From Cyclobacterium amurskyense (lineage in GTDB: Bacteria > Bacteroidota > Bacteroidia > Cytophagales > Cyclobacteriaceae), in NCBI RefSeq assembly GCF_001050135.1, contig NZ_CP012040.1:2515001-2579000 (forward strand): a stretch of DNA of 64,000 bases, written 5' to 3'. The notes under the pieces are model-generated. The model worked only from the letters and a program-made list of their open reading frames with translations, did no database searches and was not told the origin of the DNA. Both the position numbers and the translations under genes were made by a program. Each line of letters begins with the position of its first letter. Within the stretch, counting starts at the first letter, position 1. Positions 53,947 to 63,659 of the stretch are shown piece by piece.

Positions 53947-54717
53947 ATGAACAGAATTAGACTAACGTTTATTATTTCACTTTTTGCTTTGGCTTTGTTT
54001 TCTTGCCAAGAAGACGAAGAGCTGATTTTTGATTCTCCGGAAATCACCACTTTTGAAATGGGTGAGGGAAGTGCACATGCTACAGAGCCGGTTGCCTATA
54101 GGGGGTCGGATTTGCACATGGAAGCTACTATCCTTGCTTCTGCCAAAGTTTCCTCCATTAAGATAAGCATCCATGGGCATGACCTGGAAGTTGGGGAAGG
54201 AGAAACAGCATGGGATTTTTCACAAACCTACACCAGTGAACAATACCTTAGCACTAGCTTCGAGTTTCATGAGCATATTGATATTCCGGCCACCGCACCT
54301 GTTGGAGAATACCATGTGGTATTGGAAGTTACAGATATTGTGGGGAATATTTCAGAGATCGAAGGACACTTGGAGTTAAGGTCTTTGGTTCATATTAGTG
54401 GCTTCGAAATGGATGCCGATGTAGAAAGGGGAGAAGATTTTCATGTTGAGTTTTTAATCGCTGCCGCCCATGGCATTCATTCCATTACTGTGGATATTCA
54501 TGCCCATGGACTTACTCCTGCTGCAGGAGAGGTAGTTTGGGAATTTGACAAAGTGTTTGAGGAAGGGTATCATGAATTGTCGGAGGTTGAATTTCATGAG
54601 CATATAGATGTTCCTGCCAATGTTACTCCGGGAGAATACCATGTAATGTTTACCGTGGCCGACGAAGAAGGAAATGAACAAGAATATGATACCTATATTG
54701 AGGTTGTAAACAATTGA
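53947..54717 (+). CDS. DUF4625 lipoprotein, two tandem domains
   Basis: 256 residues from the ATG at 53947, where the lipoprotein signal starts (FIISLFALALFSC). Two DUF4625 repeats follow: first with SDLHMEATILASAKVSSIKI, HGHDLEVGEGETAWDFS and FEFHEHIDIPATAPVGEYHV; second with EDFHVEFLIAAAHGIHSITV, HAHGLTPAAGEVVWEFD and VEFHEHIDVPANVTPGEYHV. HGHD, HAHG and HEHI clusters give many possible metal ligands. It is divergent from the single-domain paralogue under a shared operator set, so it is probably metal-regulated. Confidence 0.85.
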   Translation: MNRIRLTFIISLFALALFSCQEDEELIFDSPEITTFEMGEGSAHATEPVAYRGSDLHMEATILASAKVSSIKISIHGHDLEVGEGETAWDFSQTYTSEQYLSTSFEFHEHIDIPATAPVGEYHVVLEVTDIVGNISEIEGHLELRSLVHISGFEMDADVERGEDFHVEFLIAAAHGIHSITVDIHAHGLTPAAGEVVWEFDKVFEEGYHELSEVEFHEHIDVPANVTPGEYHVMFTVADEEGNEQEYDTYIEVVNN

Positions 54718-54740
54718 TTTTAACTTCAATTCAAAGATTT

Positions 54741-54770
54741 GAAATAAGCCGGTAGGTTCCGGCTTATTTC
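54741..54770 (+). terminator. Terminator after the two-domain DUF4625 gene
   Basis: 12-bp perfect stem GAAATAAGCCGG (54741-54752) with CCGGCTTATTTC (54759-54770), loop TAGGTT. Confidence 0.8.
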
Positions 54771-55007
54771 CTATTAAACCTTTAAGAACAAGTTAAAGTT
54801 GATTTTCTACGCAATGCAGCAAATTCCACTTTCGCTATAGGGGGATTTCAATAAAATTAGCGCATTATAACCAGGGCCTAGGCTTGAGTCGTGCTCAGTT
54901 TGTTATAGGATTGTATAAATATTCATCCCCTGAATTGCGATCAATAGACAAATTAAGGTAGAAAACCACCTCAATATTTCAATTCAAAAGTGACTGCTCA
55001 CTTTGAA

Positions 55008-55706
55008 TTAAATGTCATGATGTAAACTAAACTGGAGTTGATTTTTGCTCCAGCTATCAGTGGATTGTCGCATGCCTCCAAGTTGGATTTTTAGGTCTTT
55101 ATTGAGCATATATCCCAAAGCCCCATAAAACCTGTTGCGGTCAAAAATTTCAATCGAATTCCCATTCCCTATATCACGTTGTCCATTGATAAATATTTCA
55201 TTGTATAGAGCCAGGTAGATGGTGTTTTTTTCCATGGCCACTTTATTTAATGGGATATTTAAAAATAGATTATATCTGTATCGGGTTCTGAAATCCTGGT
55301 TTTCAACAAATCGTTGCTCATAGCGAAATCTATGGGTGGCATAGAATCGGTTGCCAAACTGAGAGGGGAATAGGGCTTCCTGATAAATTCTGGTCTCGGA
55401 GGAAGTGCTATTGTCATCTCCATAAGCCCCAGAGGTAATATTGGCAAGACCAAGGGTGAATTTGACGTCCGTTTTCTTGGGTTTATAGGTTAAGCCTCCG
55501 CGCAACAACAATTGTTCAAGGTCTCCTCCTTTGTTCCAGTTGCGGTATTGGATATCTCCTTGAAAGCCCCATTGACTTTCATTAAATGTAGTATTGAAAA
55601 AATACATGTACCAGGCCCCTGTTTTGTCCGTGTCTATTTGGGCTTTTACAGAGAAGGGTACAAGTAGGGCAATGATTATGGGCAATAAATATAAACGCTT
55701 TTTCAT
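55008..55706 (-). CDS. DUF2490 outer-membrane beta-barrel protein
   Basis: 232 residues. Signal peptide to about residue 22 (LLPIIIALLVPFSVKA). The mature part is amphipathic strands ending in a C-terminal aromatic-rich strand (LQFSLHHDI): AWYMYFFNTTFNESQWGFQG, HRFRYEQRF and YRYNLFLNIPL. This is typical of DUF2490, outer-membrane proteins of unknown cargo. Its minus-strand orientation leads away from the DUF4625 pair. Confidence 0.85.
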   Translation of the reverse strand: MKKRLYLLPIIIALLVPFSVKAQIDTDKTGAWYMYFFNTTFNESQWGFQGDIQYRNWNKGGDLEQLLLRGGLTYKPKKTDVKFTLGLANITSGAYGDDNSTSSETRIYQEALFPSQFGNRFYATHRFRYEQRFVENQDFRTRYRYNLFLNIPLNKVAMEKNTIYLALYNEIFINGQRDIGNGNSIEIFDRNRFYGALGYMLNKDLKIQLGGMRQSTDSWSKNQLQFSLHHDI

Positions 55707-55836
55707 TTTAGGGTTTAAATTGTGTTGATGGAGTTTTGAAACAGGAAATCTCTTATTTGAGCAATATGAAATGATAAAGATAGTTCAAAAAGTTGGTTTA
55801 GAATGCCTTCTGTACCTTATAATGACCGATAAATGA

Positions 55837-56193
55837 TCATTCCAGATGGCTTAATAAATTAATGGTCACCCCATTTGGGTCTTTAACAAAAAAGCGCCTC
55901 ACGCCCCAGTCTTCATTAGTAATTGGGTATTCAATGGCTATTTTTTGTTGCATGGCTTTTTTATAATAAGCCTCAATGTGCGAAACTTCTATGGATAAAA
56001 AAATAGCGGAATTATCCAGAGGGGAATTGTCCTTGTTTTGGAAGATTGAGATTTGAGCCGTAGGATTTTCTTTGGAGACAAAGGTCAGCACCCAGCCCAT
56101 GTCCATGGCCAATTCCATGTCTAAAAAATCAATGTAAAAGTCTTTGCTTTTCTCCAGGTCATTGGAATAAATATTGGGGACGATTCTGCGCAT
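55837..56193 (-). CDS. VOC/glyoxalase-superfamily protein
   Basis: 118 residues, one complete vicinal-oxygen-chelate module made of two beta-alpha-beta-beta-beta units (IYSNDLEKSKDFYIDFLDME at the start, RRFFVKDPNGVTINLLSHLE at the end). The Glu or Gln metal ligands of true glyoxalases are not complete, so it may be a bleomycin-resistance-like or unknown VOC protein. Single gene. Confidence 0.8.
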   Translation of the reverse strand: MRRIVPNIYSNDLEKSKDFYIDFLDMELAMDMGWVLTFVSKENPTAQISIFQNKDNSPLDNSAIFLSIEVSHIEAYYKKAMQQKIAIEYPITNEDWGVRRFFVKDPNGVTINLLSHLE

Positions 56194-56299
56194 GGCGAAT
56201 TGGGGGTTTCAGTCAGTTAGTATATCAATGTATGGTTACGCCTTTTAATTTAAAGGGTTTTGAAACCTAATAAAACTATTGAATAAGGATAGCGATCGT

Positions 56300-57660
56300 G
56301 ATTTTGGCGGTATTGTTGCAGAAAAAGAGCAACAATACCGCCAAAATCGTGATGTTTTCCTTATGTTATTGCCAAGGGCTGGCACCCTTGGCTTTGCTAT
56401 TTCGCCCTGTCAGGGCTGGGGAATTTGATGCGATTAATTCTGGTCCATCTCTGACCGTCACTGCGAGCCCTTTTGGGTGGGCAATTGAGGCGGGAAAGGG
56501 TGCGGCAGTCTCTCGCTATAAGTGGATTTGGAAGTGGTGAAAATGCTCAACTGATTGCGAACTTCGGTTGAGATTTTGTCAGCATTGTTGCAGAAAAAAA
56601 GGCAACAATACCGCCAAAATCGGGATGTGCTTGTTGTTTTATTCTACCAGGGGTTGGCACCCCTTTCTACAAAAGTTTCACTCCTCCGGAGTTTTGTATT
56701 CGTGAAGTTTCGAATTTAAAATAGGCATATAAAGTAATGATAAACTATTAGGGCTGGGGAGGAATTCTAATACGAGGATAGGCGCCTTTTAAAAAAGAGC
56801 TTCCGTTGAGATTTTGTCAGCATTGTTGCAGAAAAAAGAGCAACAATACCGCCAAAATCGTGATGTTTCCCTTATGTTTTTACCAAGGGCTGGCACCCTT
56901 GGCTATGTTATGTCGCCCTGTCAGGGCTGGGGAATTTGATGCGAATAAATTCTCGCACCTCTCTGCTCGTCACTGCGAGCCCTTTTGGGTGGGCGATTCA
57001 GGCGGTAAAGGGTGCGGCAGTCCCTCGCTAAAAGTGGGTTTAGAAATGGTGAAAATGCTCATCTGATTGCGAACTTCGCTCGTGATTTTGTCAGCATTGT
57101 TGCAGAAAAAAAAGCAACAATACAGCCAAAATCATAGTATTTTCCTTTTGTTTCTACCAAGGGCTGACACCCTTGGCTATGTTATGTCGCCCTGTCAGGG
57201 CTGGGGAATTTTGTACGATTAAATTCTCGTCAATTTCTGAACGCGAACTTCGCTCGTGATTTTGTCAGTATTGTTGCAGAAAAGAAGCAACAATACCGCC
57301 AAAATCGGAATGTGCTTGTTGTTTTATTTTACCAGGGGTTGACACCCCTTTCTACAAAAGTTTCACTCCTCCGGAGTTTTGTATTCGTAAAGTTTCGGAT
57401 TTAAAATAGGCAAATAAGTTAATGATAAACTATTAGGGCTGGGGAGGAATTCTAATACGAGGATAGGCGCCTTTTAAAAAAGAGATTCCGTTGAGATTTT
57501 GTCAGGATTGTTGCAGAAAAAAGGGCAACAATACCTTCAAAATCATAGTGTTTTACTTATGTTATTACCAAGGGCTGACACCCTTGGCTATGTTATGTCG
57601 CCTGTCAGGGCTGGGGAATTTGATGCGATTAAACTTCCATTGCTTTATGGGGATTTCTGT
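56300..57660. repeat. Composite dispersed-repeat patch
   Basis: Six copies of a GATTTT...GTTGC/GCAAC...AAAATC hairpin (arms 56300-56319/56329-56348, 56572-56591/56602-56621, 56810-56829/56840-56859, 57084-57103/57114-57133, 57258-57277/57287-57306, 57495-57514/57525-57544; the first is a perfect 20-bp stem). Between them are four copies of a module with palindromes CCAAGGGCTGGCACCCTTGG and GCCCTGTCAGGGC, and copies of a CACTGCGAGCCCTTTTGGGT module. Nothing here codes. It looks like nested MITE/REP-type insertions. Confidence 0.85.
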
Positions 57661-58153
57661 ATTGAATAGAAGAATTAAATAGAGCCCTGCTTGAACGATA
57701 ATATAACAAGCATAGCTTCCTCAGCTAAGTCCTAAATTATTGACGCAATAAATTTTTTTATGGACGCTATCTGTAATAGAGATCCTGTGGATATTCCGCG
57801 CCGGATGCATTAACAAGGTTACAGAAAAGTTGCTTATATAAGCTGATAGGACTCCTTTCACTCGAATAAAACCATAGATGTAGATTTTATATAAAAAGAA
57901 TAAATAGTTTTAAATAGCTGTTAATCAGCATTTAATATTGTTTTTTCAACCTGGTGAAAAAAGATTATTTACTTCCAAGTGGTCAAACAAATTAGGGGTG
58001 CTTTAGGTTGAATATGGGTGAAAAATTGTAGGGAGGGATATTTTATAATAACAATAATGCAGACATGTAATTTTAAACTGGCATAAAATTTATGCATTAT
58101 GTAAATATAAATTATCAATTAATTAGGATTTCATCGATTAGAACATAAAGGTT
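57661..58153. other. Leader region before the PLP operon
   Basis: About 490 AT-rich bases. Holds the promoter side of the operon; no gene or repeat recognised. Confidence 0.4.
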
Positions 58154-59158
58154 ATGATTACTACAGCTAATGTTTCGAATGTTGCCAGTAATATAGTTGC
58201 AACCATAGGGGAGACTCCTCTGGTACGTCTGGACAAACTTTTTCCAGACAGCCATGCATCGTTTTATGGTAAATTGGAGGCCGCCAATCCTTCTGGAAGT
58301 TTGAAGGACAGGACTTCGATTTTTATCGTCAAAAAAGCACTTGAAGAAGGAAGAATAAATAGAGGGGACACCATTATAGAATCGAGTTCCGGTAATATGG
58401 CCTTGGGCCTGGCACAGGCATGTATTCATTATGGATTAAAGTTGATCGTAGTGGTAGACCCTAACCTGAACGCGCACACTGAAAAGTTATTGAAAACCTA
58501 TGGAGCCCGACTGGAATACGTGAAAACGCCGGCTAAAAAAGGAGGTTTTTTAGCTGCCCGCTTAAATAGGGTGCAGGAGCTCCTGCAAGCCATACCCAAT
58601 AGTTTCTGGACTAACCAATATGGGAATCCCAACAACCCTTTGGCACATCATAAAACCATAGACGAAATTATGAGGGACTTGGGTGGAGCCGTGGATTACC
58701 TCTTTGTGTCCACAAGCACCTGTGGTACATTGATGGGCTATGCCGATTATATCAAGGAGCATAATCTTGGTACAAAAGTGATCGCAGTGGATGCCTTAGG
58801 AAGTGTATTGTTCGGAGGGAAGGCGGCACCAAGACTTATACCAGGGCATGGGGCAGGTGTACAATCACAGTTTGTCGATACGGATAAATTTGAAGGCCAT
58901 GTGAAGGTCAGCGACTTGGACTGTATTGAAGGCTGCTGGTCCTTGCTCAAAAAAGAAGGAATACTCTGTGGAGGTTCTACTGGAGGAGTAATTGCTGCCA
59001 TTGATCGGTACATCAAATACATCCCCAATTCCAGCAATTGTGTGTTTCTATTGGCAGATAGAGGAGAGCGGTACCTCGACACCATTTACAATCCGGATTG
59101 GGTATTGTCCAATTTCCCTGAAAGTGAGCCCATGCTAAAAACTTCCATTGGATGGTAA
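58154..59158 (+). CDS. PLP-dependent beta-substitution enzyme (SbnA/Y4xP/cysteine-synthase-like)
   Basis: 334 residues, fold-type II PLP enzyme. PLP lysine in NPSGSLKDRTS (about residues 50-56), SSSGNMALGLAQ for the substrate carboxylate, and GGSTGGVIAA for the PLP phosphate. It is closer in layout to SbnA, which makes N-(1-amino-1-carboxyethyl)-glutamate toward 2,3-diaminopropionate, than to CysK, and it has no CysE partner. Its stop overlaps the next start by 7 nt. It is the first gene of a three-gene operon of Y4xP/Y4xO/Y4yA type, so it probably supplies an unusual amino acid. Confidence 0.8.
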   Translation: MITTANVSNVASNIVATIGETPLVRLDKLFPDSHASFYGKLEAANPSGSLKDRTSIFIVKKALEEGRINRGDTIIESSSGNMALGLAQACIHYGLKLIVVVDPNLNAHTEKLLKTYGARLEYVKTPAKKGGFLAARLNRVQELLQAIPNSFWTNQYGNPNNPLAHHKTIDEIMRDLGGAVDYLFVSTSTCGTLMGYADYIKEHNLGTKVIAVDALGSVLFGGKAAPRLIPGHGAGVQSQFVDTDKFEGHVKVSDLDCIEGCWSLLKKEGILCGGSTGGVIAAIDRYIKYIPNSSNCVFLLADRGERYLDTIYNPDWVLSNFPESEPMLKTSIGW

Positions 59159-60969
59159 AGTCGAAGGCTGAGAAAATGCAGGATGTTACAAGATTTAATA
59201 TTGCCATCGTTGGATTGGGACCCAAGGGTTTCTATGCTTTTGAGCGCCTGTTGGCGCAGCTAAAAGCCCGTGAAATCCAAGAGCCTGTAGCGATACACCT
59301 GTTTAACCAAAACCAATTCTTTGCTGCCGGGAATGTTTACCGCTCTGATCAAGCGCCCTACCTGCTGATGAACTATGCGAATAAAAACATCAACTGCTGG
59401 ACGGATGAATTGCCCACGGCCATTCTTGCCGACAGGTCTGACTTTGTCAGCTGGCTGCAAAATAAAACGGAGGAGCCGAATGAAGCATTGGAAGAAGACT
59501 TTGCTTCTCGGGCAACAGTGGGTAGCTATTTGATGGAGGGGTTTGATCGCTTGTGCAAGAATTTGCCTGAGTATATAAAATTGGTGAAACATGTTGCAAC
59601 GGTAAACAACATTGGAAAGCAGGGTGATAAATTTAAGCTTTTTACCCAGGGAAAAGAAGCAGATGAATTTCCTGCATTCGATAAGATTCTATTAACCACC
59701 GGGCATTTTGGGTGCGGGGCTGGATTTCTTGAGGGAAATCAAACCAGCCGTTTTATCGACTTTGTTTACCCTACTCATTTGGCTTTGGGACATATCGAAG
59801 CAGGAGCAAAGGTGGCCGTAAAAGGATTTGGTCTGACCTGTATTGATGCTATTTTAGCCCTTACCGAAGGAAGGGGAGGGCAGTTTGACCTCAGTGAATC
59901 GGGTAAAATGATTTATAATACTTCAGGAAAGGAACCCCACAAAATTTACCCTTATTCCAGAACAGGCCTTCCCATGATGCCACGTACTGGAGGGGCAGCA
60001 GATAAGAGCCCGCTTTATTTTCTCACAGAAGACCGTATTGCCTCGCTCAAGCGCTCAAAGCCTGTCTCTTTTGAAAAAACTTTGCTTCCCTTGATTATAA
60101 AGGAGTGTACATTTAGCTATTACAGGGTACTTTTCAGAGAGTACCGGTGGAGATTGCTTTTTCTAGAAAAATATGACGGCATTCGCGAGCAAATTGAAGT
60201 TTTTCACAAATATCACCCTGAAGTGGAAAGGTTTAACTGGGAAACTCTTTTGGATCCTTTTGCCAATCAATCCACTTTGACGCATGCAGAGGTTTCTGAT
60301 TATATAGAAAAACTTCTTTTGGAAGCCGAAAAGGGTCCTGAGGAAAGCCCTTTAAATGCGGCATTCGGCACCTGGCGCAGGATTAGCCAAGGGTTCAATG
60401 AAATTTATAGCTTTGGGGGTTTGGATGCAGCTTCACATAAGTTTTTTGACCGAAACTATTTCGGCCTTTTTAACCGCATTGCCTATGGACCTCCGGTAAA
60501 GAACATGAAGAAAATGCTTGCACTTGCCGAAGCAGGAATAGTGGACTTTGGATTTGTGCGAGGGTCGACTTTTGAATTCGATGAATCCTCAGGCGCTTAT
60601 GGCTTATTGAAGGGTGAAAACCTGAAAGAGCAAGCCTTAGACTACCTGATCAATGCCCGAATTCCCAGAAACAATGAAAGCGAAACGCCCAGCCCCCTGT
60701 ATCGTTCAATCTTGGAAAATGGAATTGGAAGAAAATTCTTGAATTCCAGTGGAGGCACTTATACACCCGGTTGCATGGATATGGATGCAAGGGGAAGAAT
60801 GATTGCAAAAGATGGAAAGGTGCAGGAAGGGATTGCGCTATATGGTACGCCTACAGAAGGGTTGACCTTGGACAATGACACCTTGTCCAGAAAACGAAAT
60901 AATTTGGCTTCTCAATGGGCAGAAGAGGTTGCCATTGCCATTGAACTTAGAGAACCAGTAAACCAGTAG
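59152..60969 (+). CDS. FAD/NAD(P)-binding protein (Y4xO-like)
   Basis: 605 residues. N-terminal dinucleotide fold FNIAIVGLGPKGFYAFERL (GxGPxG at about 19-26) and a second Rossmann part (AKVAVKGFGLTCIDAILAL) identify the FAD-NAD(P)-binding family of amino-acid-modifying oxygenase-like proteins. A long helical middle and a C-terminal GGTYTPGCMDMDARGRM complete it. A start at 59176 is possible but the upstream ATG overlaps the previous stop, which favours translational coupling. It may oxidise the amino acid made by the first gene; inference. Confidence 0.75.
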   Translation: MVKSKAEKMQDVTRFNIAIVGLGPKGFYAFERLLAQLKAREIQEPVAIHLFNQNQFFAAGNVYRSDQAPYLLMNYANKNINCWTDELPTAILADRSDFVSWLQNKTEEPNEALEEDFASRATVGSYLMEGFDRLCKNLPEYIKLVKHVATVNNIGKQGDKFKLFTQGKEADEFPAFDKILLTTGHFGCGAGFLEGNQTSRFIDFVYPTHLALGHIEAGAKVAVKGFGLTCIDAILALTEGRGGQFDLSESGKMIYNTSGKEPHKIYPYSRTGLPMMPRTGGAADKSPLYFLTEDRIASLKRSKPVSFEKTLLPLIIKECTFSYYRVLFREYRWRLLFLEKYDGIREQIEVFHKYHPEVERFNWETLLDPFANQSTLTHAEVSDYIEKLLLEAEKGPEESPLNAAFGTWRRISQGFNEIYSFGGLDAASHKFFDRNYFGLFNRIAYGPPVKNMKKMLALAEAGIVDFGFVRGSTFEFDESSGAYGLLKGENLKEQALDYLINARIPRNNESETPSPLYRSILENGIGRKFLNSSGGTYTPGCMDMDARGRMIAKDGKVQEGIALYGTPTEGLTLDNDTLSRKRNNLASQWAEEVAIAIELREPVNQ

Positions 60970-60987
60970 TAAACAATTGTATTGAAA

Positions 60988-62442
60988 ATGAATCCTAACT
61001 ATACCAAAGGTAATCCAAAGGCAGGGCTAACTCCCCTTACTTCTCCATGGATGCACCGTATTTTTGAAGACCAGAAAATCATCAGTGGACTGATTGAAAA
61101 ACATGGTTCGCCCATCAACCTGCACCACCTGCCCACTTTTTCCGATAACATCGCTTCCTTCAATAAGCTTTTTGAGGCTAACGGATTAAAGCACCAAATC
61201 TACTATGCACGCAAGGCCAATAAATCAAAATCACTGGTGAAACAGGCTTTGGAAGCAGGTATAGGTGTGGATACAGCCAGTCAAAAGGAGCTGGAACAAT
61301 CCATCGCTTTGGGTGGGAATGGAAAAAATCTGGTGCTCACTTCTGCCATCAAAACGCGTGAGCAATATGCATTGGCCATCAATGCGCAGGTGCCCATAGT
61401 CTTGGACAATGAGGACGAGTGTGAGCAAGCCCAAAGCATAGCAGAGGAACTAAATAAAAAGGCCAATATAGGTATTCGCATAAGCGGTTTTACGGTAGAG
61501 GGAACCAAGCTTTACAGTCGTTTTGGCTTTGATATAGCTGCTGTGGAAGCCTATATTCTGGAGAATTTCGGGGAAAAAGGGCGTTTTAAAAACCTCTCCC
61601 TACAGGGTTTTCATTTTCACCTGGATGGCTATTCTACCCTTCAGCGTGGCAAAGCCCTTTCCGATTGTATAGGTTTGGCCAAGCGCCTCAAGGAGGCTGG
61701 TTTATCCATCGCTTTTATAGATATGGGAGGCGGGATATTGATGAACTACCTGGAAAGCGAGCAGCAATGGAAAGCCTTTGATCAGGCCCTGCAAGAAGGA
61801 GTGAAGGCCAATGACAATCCCTTAACTTTCAATGGTCATGGCCTGGGCTATGAAATGATCAACAATGAATTAACAGGCCAACTCAAAACCTATCCTTATT
61901 ACAATCGCATCAACGGCACGACCTTTTTAAAGAAGGTGCTGGACTATAAAGATGCAGAAACCCAAGAGAGCAATGCCCAAAGGTTGAAGGCCATGCAACT
62001 TGAAATTCGAATAGAGCCGGGCCGTTCTCTGCTCAATCAGACAGGAATGACCATAGCCAAAGTGGCCCATAGGAAACAAGATGCCAGAGGACAGTGGATG
62101 GTTGGATTGGAAATGAACATGAGCCAAATGATGAGTTCCAGTGAGGATTTTCTTCTGGATCCCTATGTGATGTATGCCGATAAGGAAGAGTCAAACGCGC
62201 CTGTAGATGTGTTTTTCACAGGTGCCTATTGTTTGGAAAGGGATGTGCTACTCAAACGCAAAATCTCCCTGCCCCAATTACCTGCCATAGGTGATTTTGT
62301 TGCTTTTGTAAATACCGCCGGCTATATGATGCACTTTTTCGAAACCGAGGCCCACCTTTTCGAACTGTCCCAAAACCTAAGTTTTAGTAGTGAGGGTAAG
62401 TTAAAGGTATCCGATTTTATTGCTGATGATTTGATTGGGTAA
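60988..62442 (+). CDS. Y4yA-family PLP-dependent enzyme (decarboxylase/racemase fold III)
   Basis: 484 residues from the ATG at 60988; a TTG six bases earlier is less likely. Fold-type III PLP enzyme, like diaminopimelate/ornithine decarboxylases: the PLP lysine in YYARKANKSKSLVKQALE (about residue 72), GFHFHLDGY, DMGGGILMNY and the C-terminal FFTGAYCLERDVL motif with the Cys of the active site. Y4yA proteins are found in natural-product and siderophore loci. It is last in the operon; probably decarboxylates or epimerises the amino acid product. Confidence 0.8.
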   Translation: MNPNYTKGNPKAGLTPLTSPWMHRIFEDQKIISGLIEKHGSPINLHHLPTFSDNIASFNKLFEANGLKHQIYYARKANKSKSLVKQALEAGIGVDTASQKELEQSIALGGNGKNLVLTSAIKTREQYALAINAQVPIVLDNEDECEQAQSIAEELNKKANIGIRISGFTVEGTKLYSRFGFDIAAVEAYILENFGEKGRFKNLSLQGFHFHLDGYSTLQRGKALSDCIGLAKRLKEAGLSIAFIDMGGGILMNYLESEQQWKAFDQALQEGVKANDNPLTFNGHGLGYEMINNELTGQLKTYPYYNRINGTTFLKKVLDYKDAETQESNAQRLKAMQLEIRIEPGRSLLNQTGMTIAKVAHRKQDARGQWMVGLEMNMSQMMSSSEDFLLDPYVMYADKEESNAPVDVFFTGAYCLERDVLLKRKISLPQLPAIGDFVAFVNTAGYMMHFFETEAHLFELSQNLSFSSEGKLKVSDFIADDLIG

Positions 62443-62755
62443 TTATTTTTTAGAGAGTTTGATTTTTAGTGGGTTCAACGATATTATTTTTTAATTTTTC
62501 TTTAATATGCTTCTGTTTATCACTTTAAATTTATGAAGTGCTGGTGTAATTGCTGTTCAAGCCTGTGTATTTCCAAATATATACCTGCCGTTTAAGTAAA
62601 AGTGTTATTTCTATGCTTGATTCTTTGTCCTAAATAGTTAATTTGACATTTTAATAAGCTAAATGGGGTGGGTGTATAGTTGATATATAAGGAACTCAAC
62701 TAGGAAATATAGCTATACCAATTGTTGAGGGCAATTAAAAAAACCGAATTAATAA
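62443..62755. other. Intergenic stretch, PLP operon to Mrr gene
   Basis: 313 bases, AT-rich, no gene or repeat seen. Confidence 0.4.
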
Positions 62756-63652
62756 ATGGAATTACCTAAATATCACGAAACCTTTATGCCGATTTTGGAT
62801 ACGTTGAGTACGATTGAATCAATAAGCAGTCGAGAATTAGCAATAAAAGTTCGTGACAAATATTATTCGGGCTTACCAAAAGAACTTTTAGATAAGAAAA
62901 CAAGTACTGGAGCCAATACTTTGATTGACCGAATACTTTGGGGAAAATCCTATCTGAAAATGGGCAAGTTTGTATTCTATCCCAATAGAGGAATGGTGCA
63001 AATCGGAGAAAAAGGAAAACAAGCTTTGGCAAGTGGTAAATTACTTCTGTCGGACTTACAAAATGACCCTGATTTCATTCAGCATCGCTCATCAGTTAAA
63101 AGCAAAAAAGATGACAAAGCAGAATTAGAAACTGTAGACGTTGACAATGCATCGCCACAAGACCTAATCGATACTGGATTTGAAACAATTGAAATAGAAG
63201 TTAAAACCGATCTTCTTGATAAACTTAAAGAAATTGACCCTTATTTCTTTGAAAAAGTGATTTTGATATTACTCAAAAGAATGGGGTACGGAGATTTTAT
63301 TGAAACATCAAAATCAGGAGATGGGGGAATTGATGGAATTATAAACGAGGACAAACTTGGACTTGAAAAAATTTACACTCAAGCAAAAAGGTACAATGAA
63401 AATAAAGTACGTGAAAAAGATATAAGGAACTTCATTGGAGCAATGAGTGGAGACACATCAAAGGGAGTATTTATTACGACATCTACATTTGATGATTCAG
63501 CGATTAAAAAAGCGAGAGAGGCTCATCATTCGATTATATTGATTGATGGACCTAAACTGGTCGACTTAATGCACCAATACAATGTTGGCGTTCAAGTAAA
63601 AACAACCTATGAAGTGAAAGAAATTGACTACGATTTCTTTGAAGGAGAATAA
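62756..63652 (+). CDS. Mrr-type restriction endonuclease
   Basis: 298 residues. An N-terminal Mrr_N winged-helix domain (about 1-95, ESISSRELAIKVRDKYYSG, FYPNRGMVQIGEKGKQAL) is joined by an acidic linker to an Mrr_cat PD-(D/E)xK domain: GYGDFIETSKSGDGGIDGII with the metal Asp and QAKRY as the Q-x-K part (about 200-225), then GVFITTSTF. Mrr cuts methylated foreign DNA. It stands 7 nt before an HNH gene and is probably expressed with it. Confidence 0.88.
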   Translation: MELPKYHETFMPILDTLSTIESISSRELAIKVRDKYYSGLPKELLDKKTSTGANTLIDRILWGKSYLKMGKFVFYPNRGMVQIGEKGKQALASGKLLLSDLQNDPDFIQHRSSVKSKKDDKAELETVDVDNASPQDLIDTGFETIEIEVKTDLLDKLKEIDPYFFEKVILILLKRMGYGDFIETSKSGDGGIDGIINEDKLGLEKIYTQAKRYNENKVREKDIRNFIGAMSGDTSKGVFITTSTFDDSAIKKAREAHHSIILIDGPKLVDLMHQYNVGVQVKTTYEVKEIDYDFFEGE

Positions 63653-63659
63653 TTGACCT

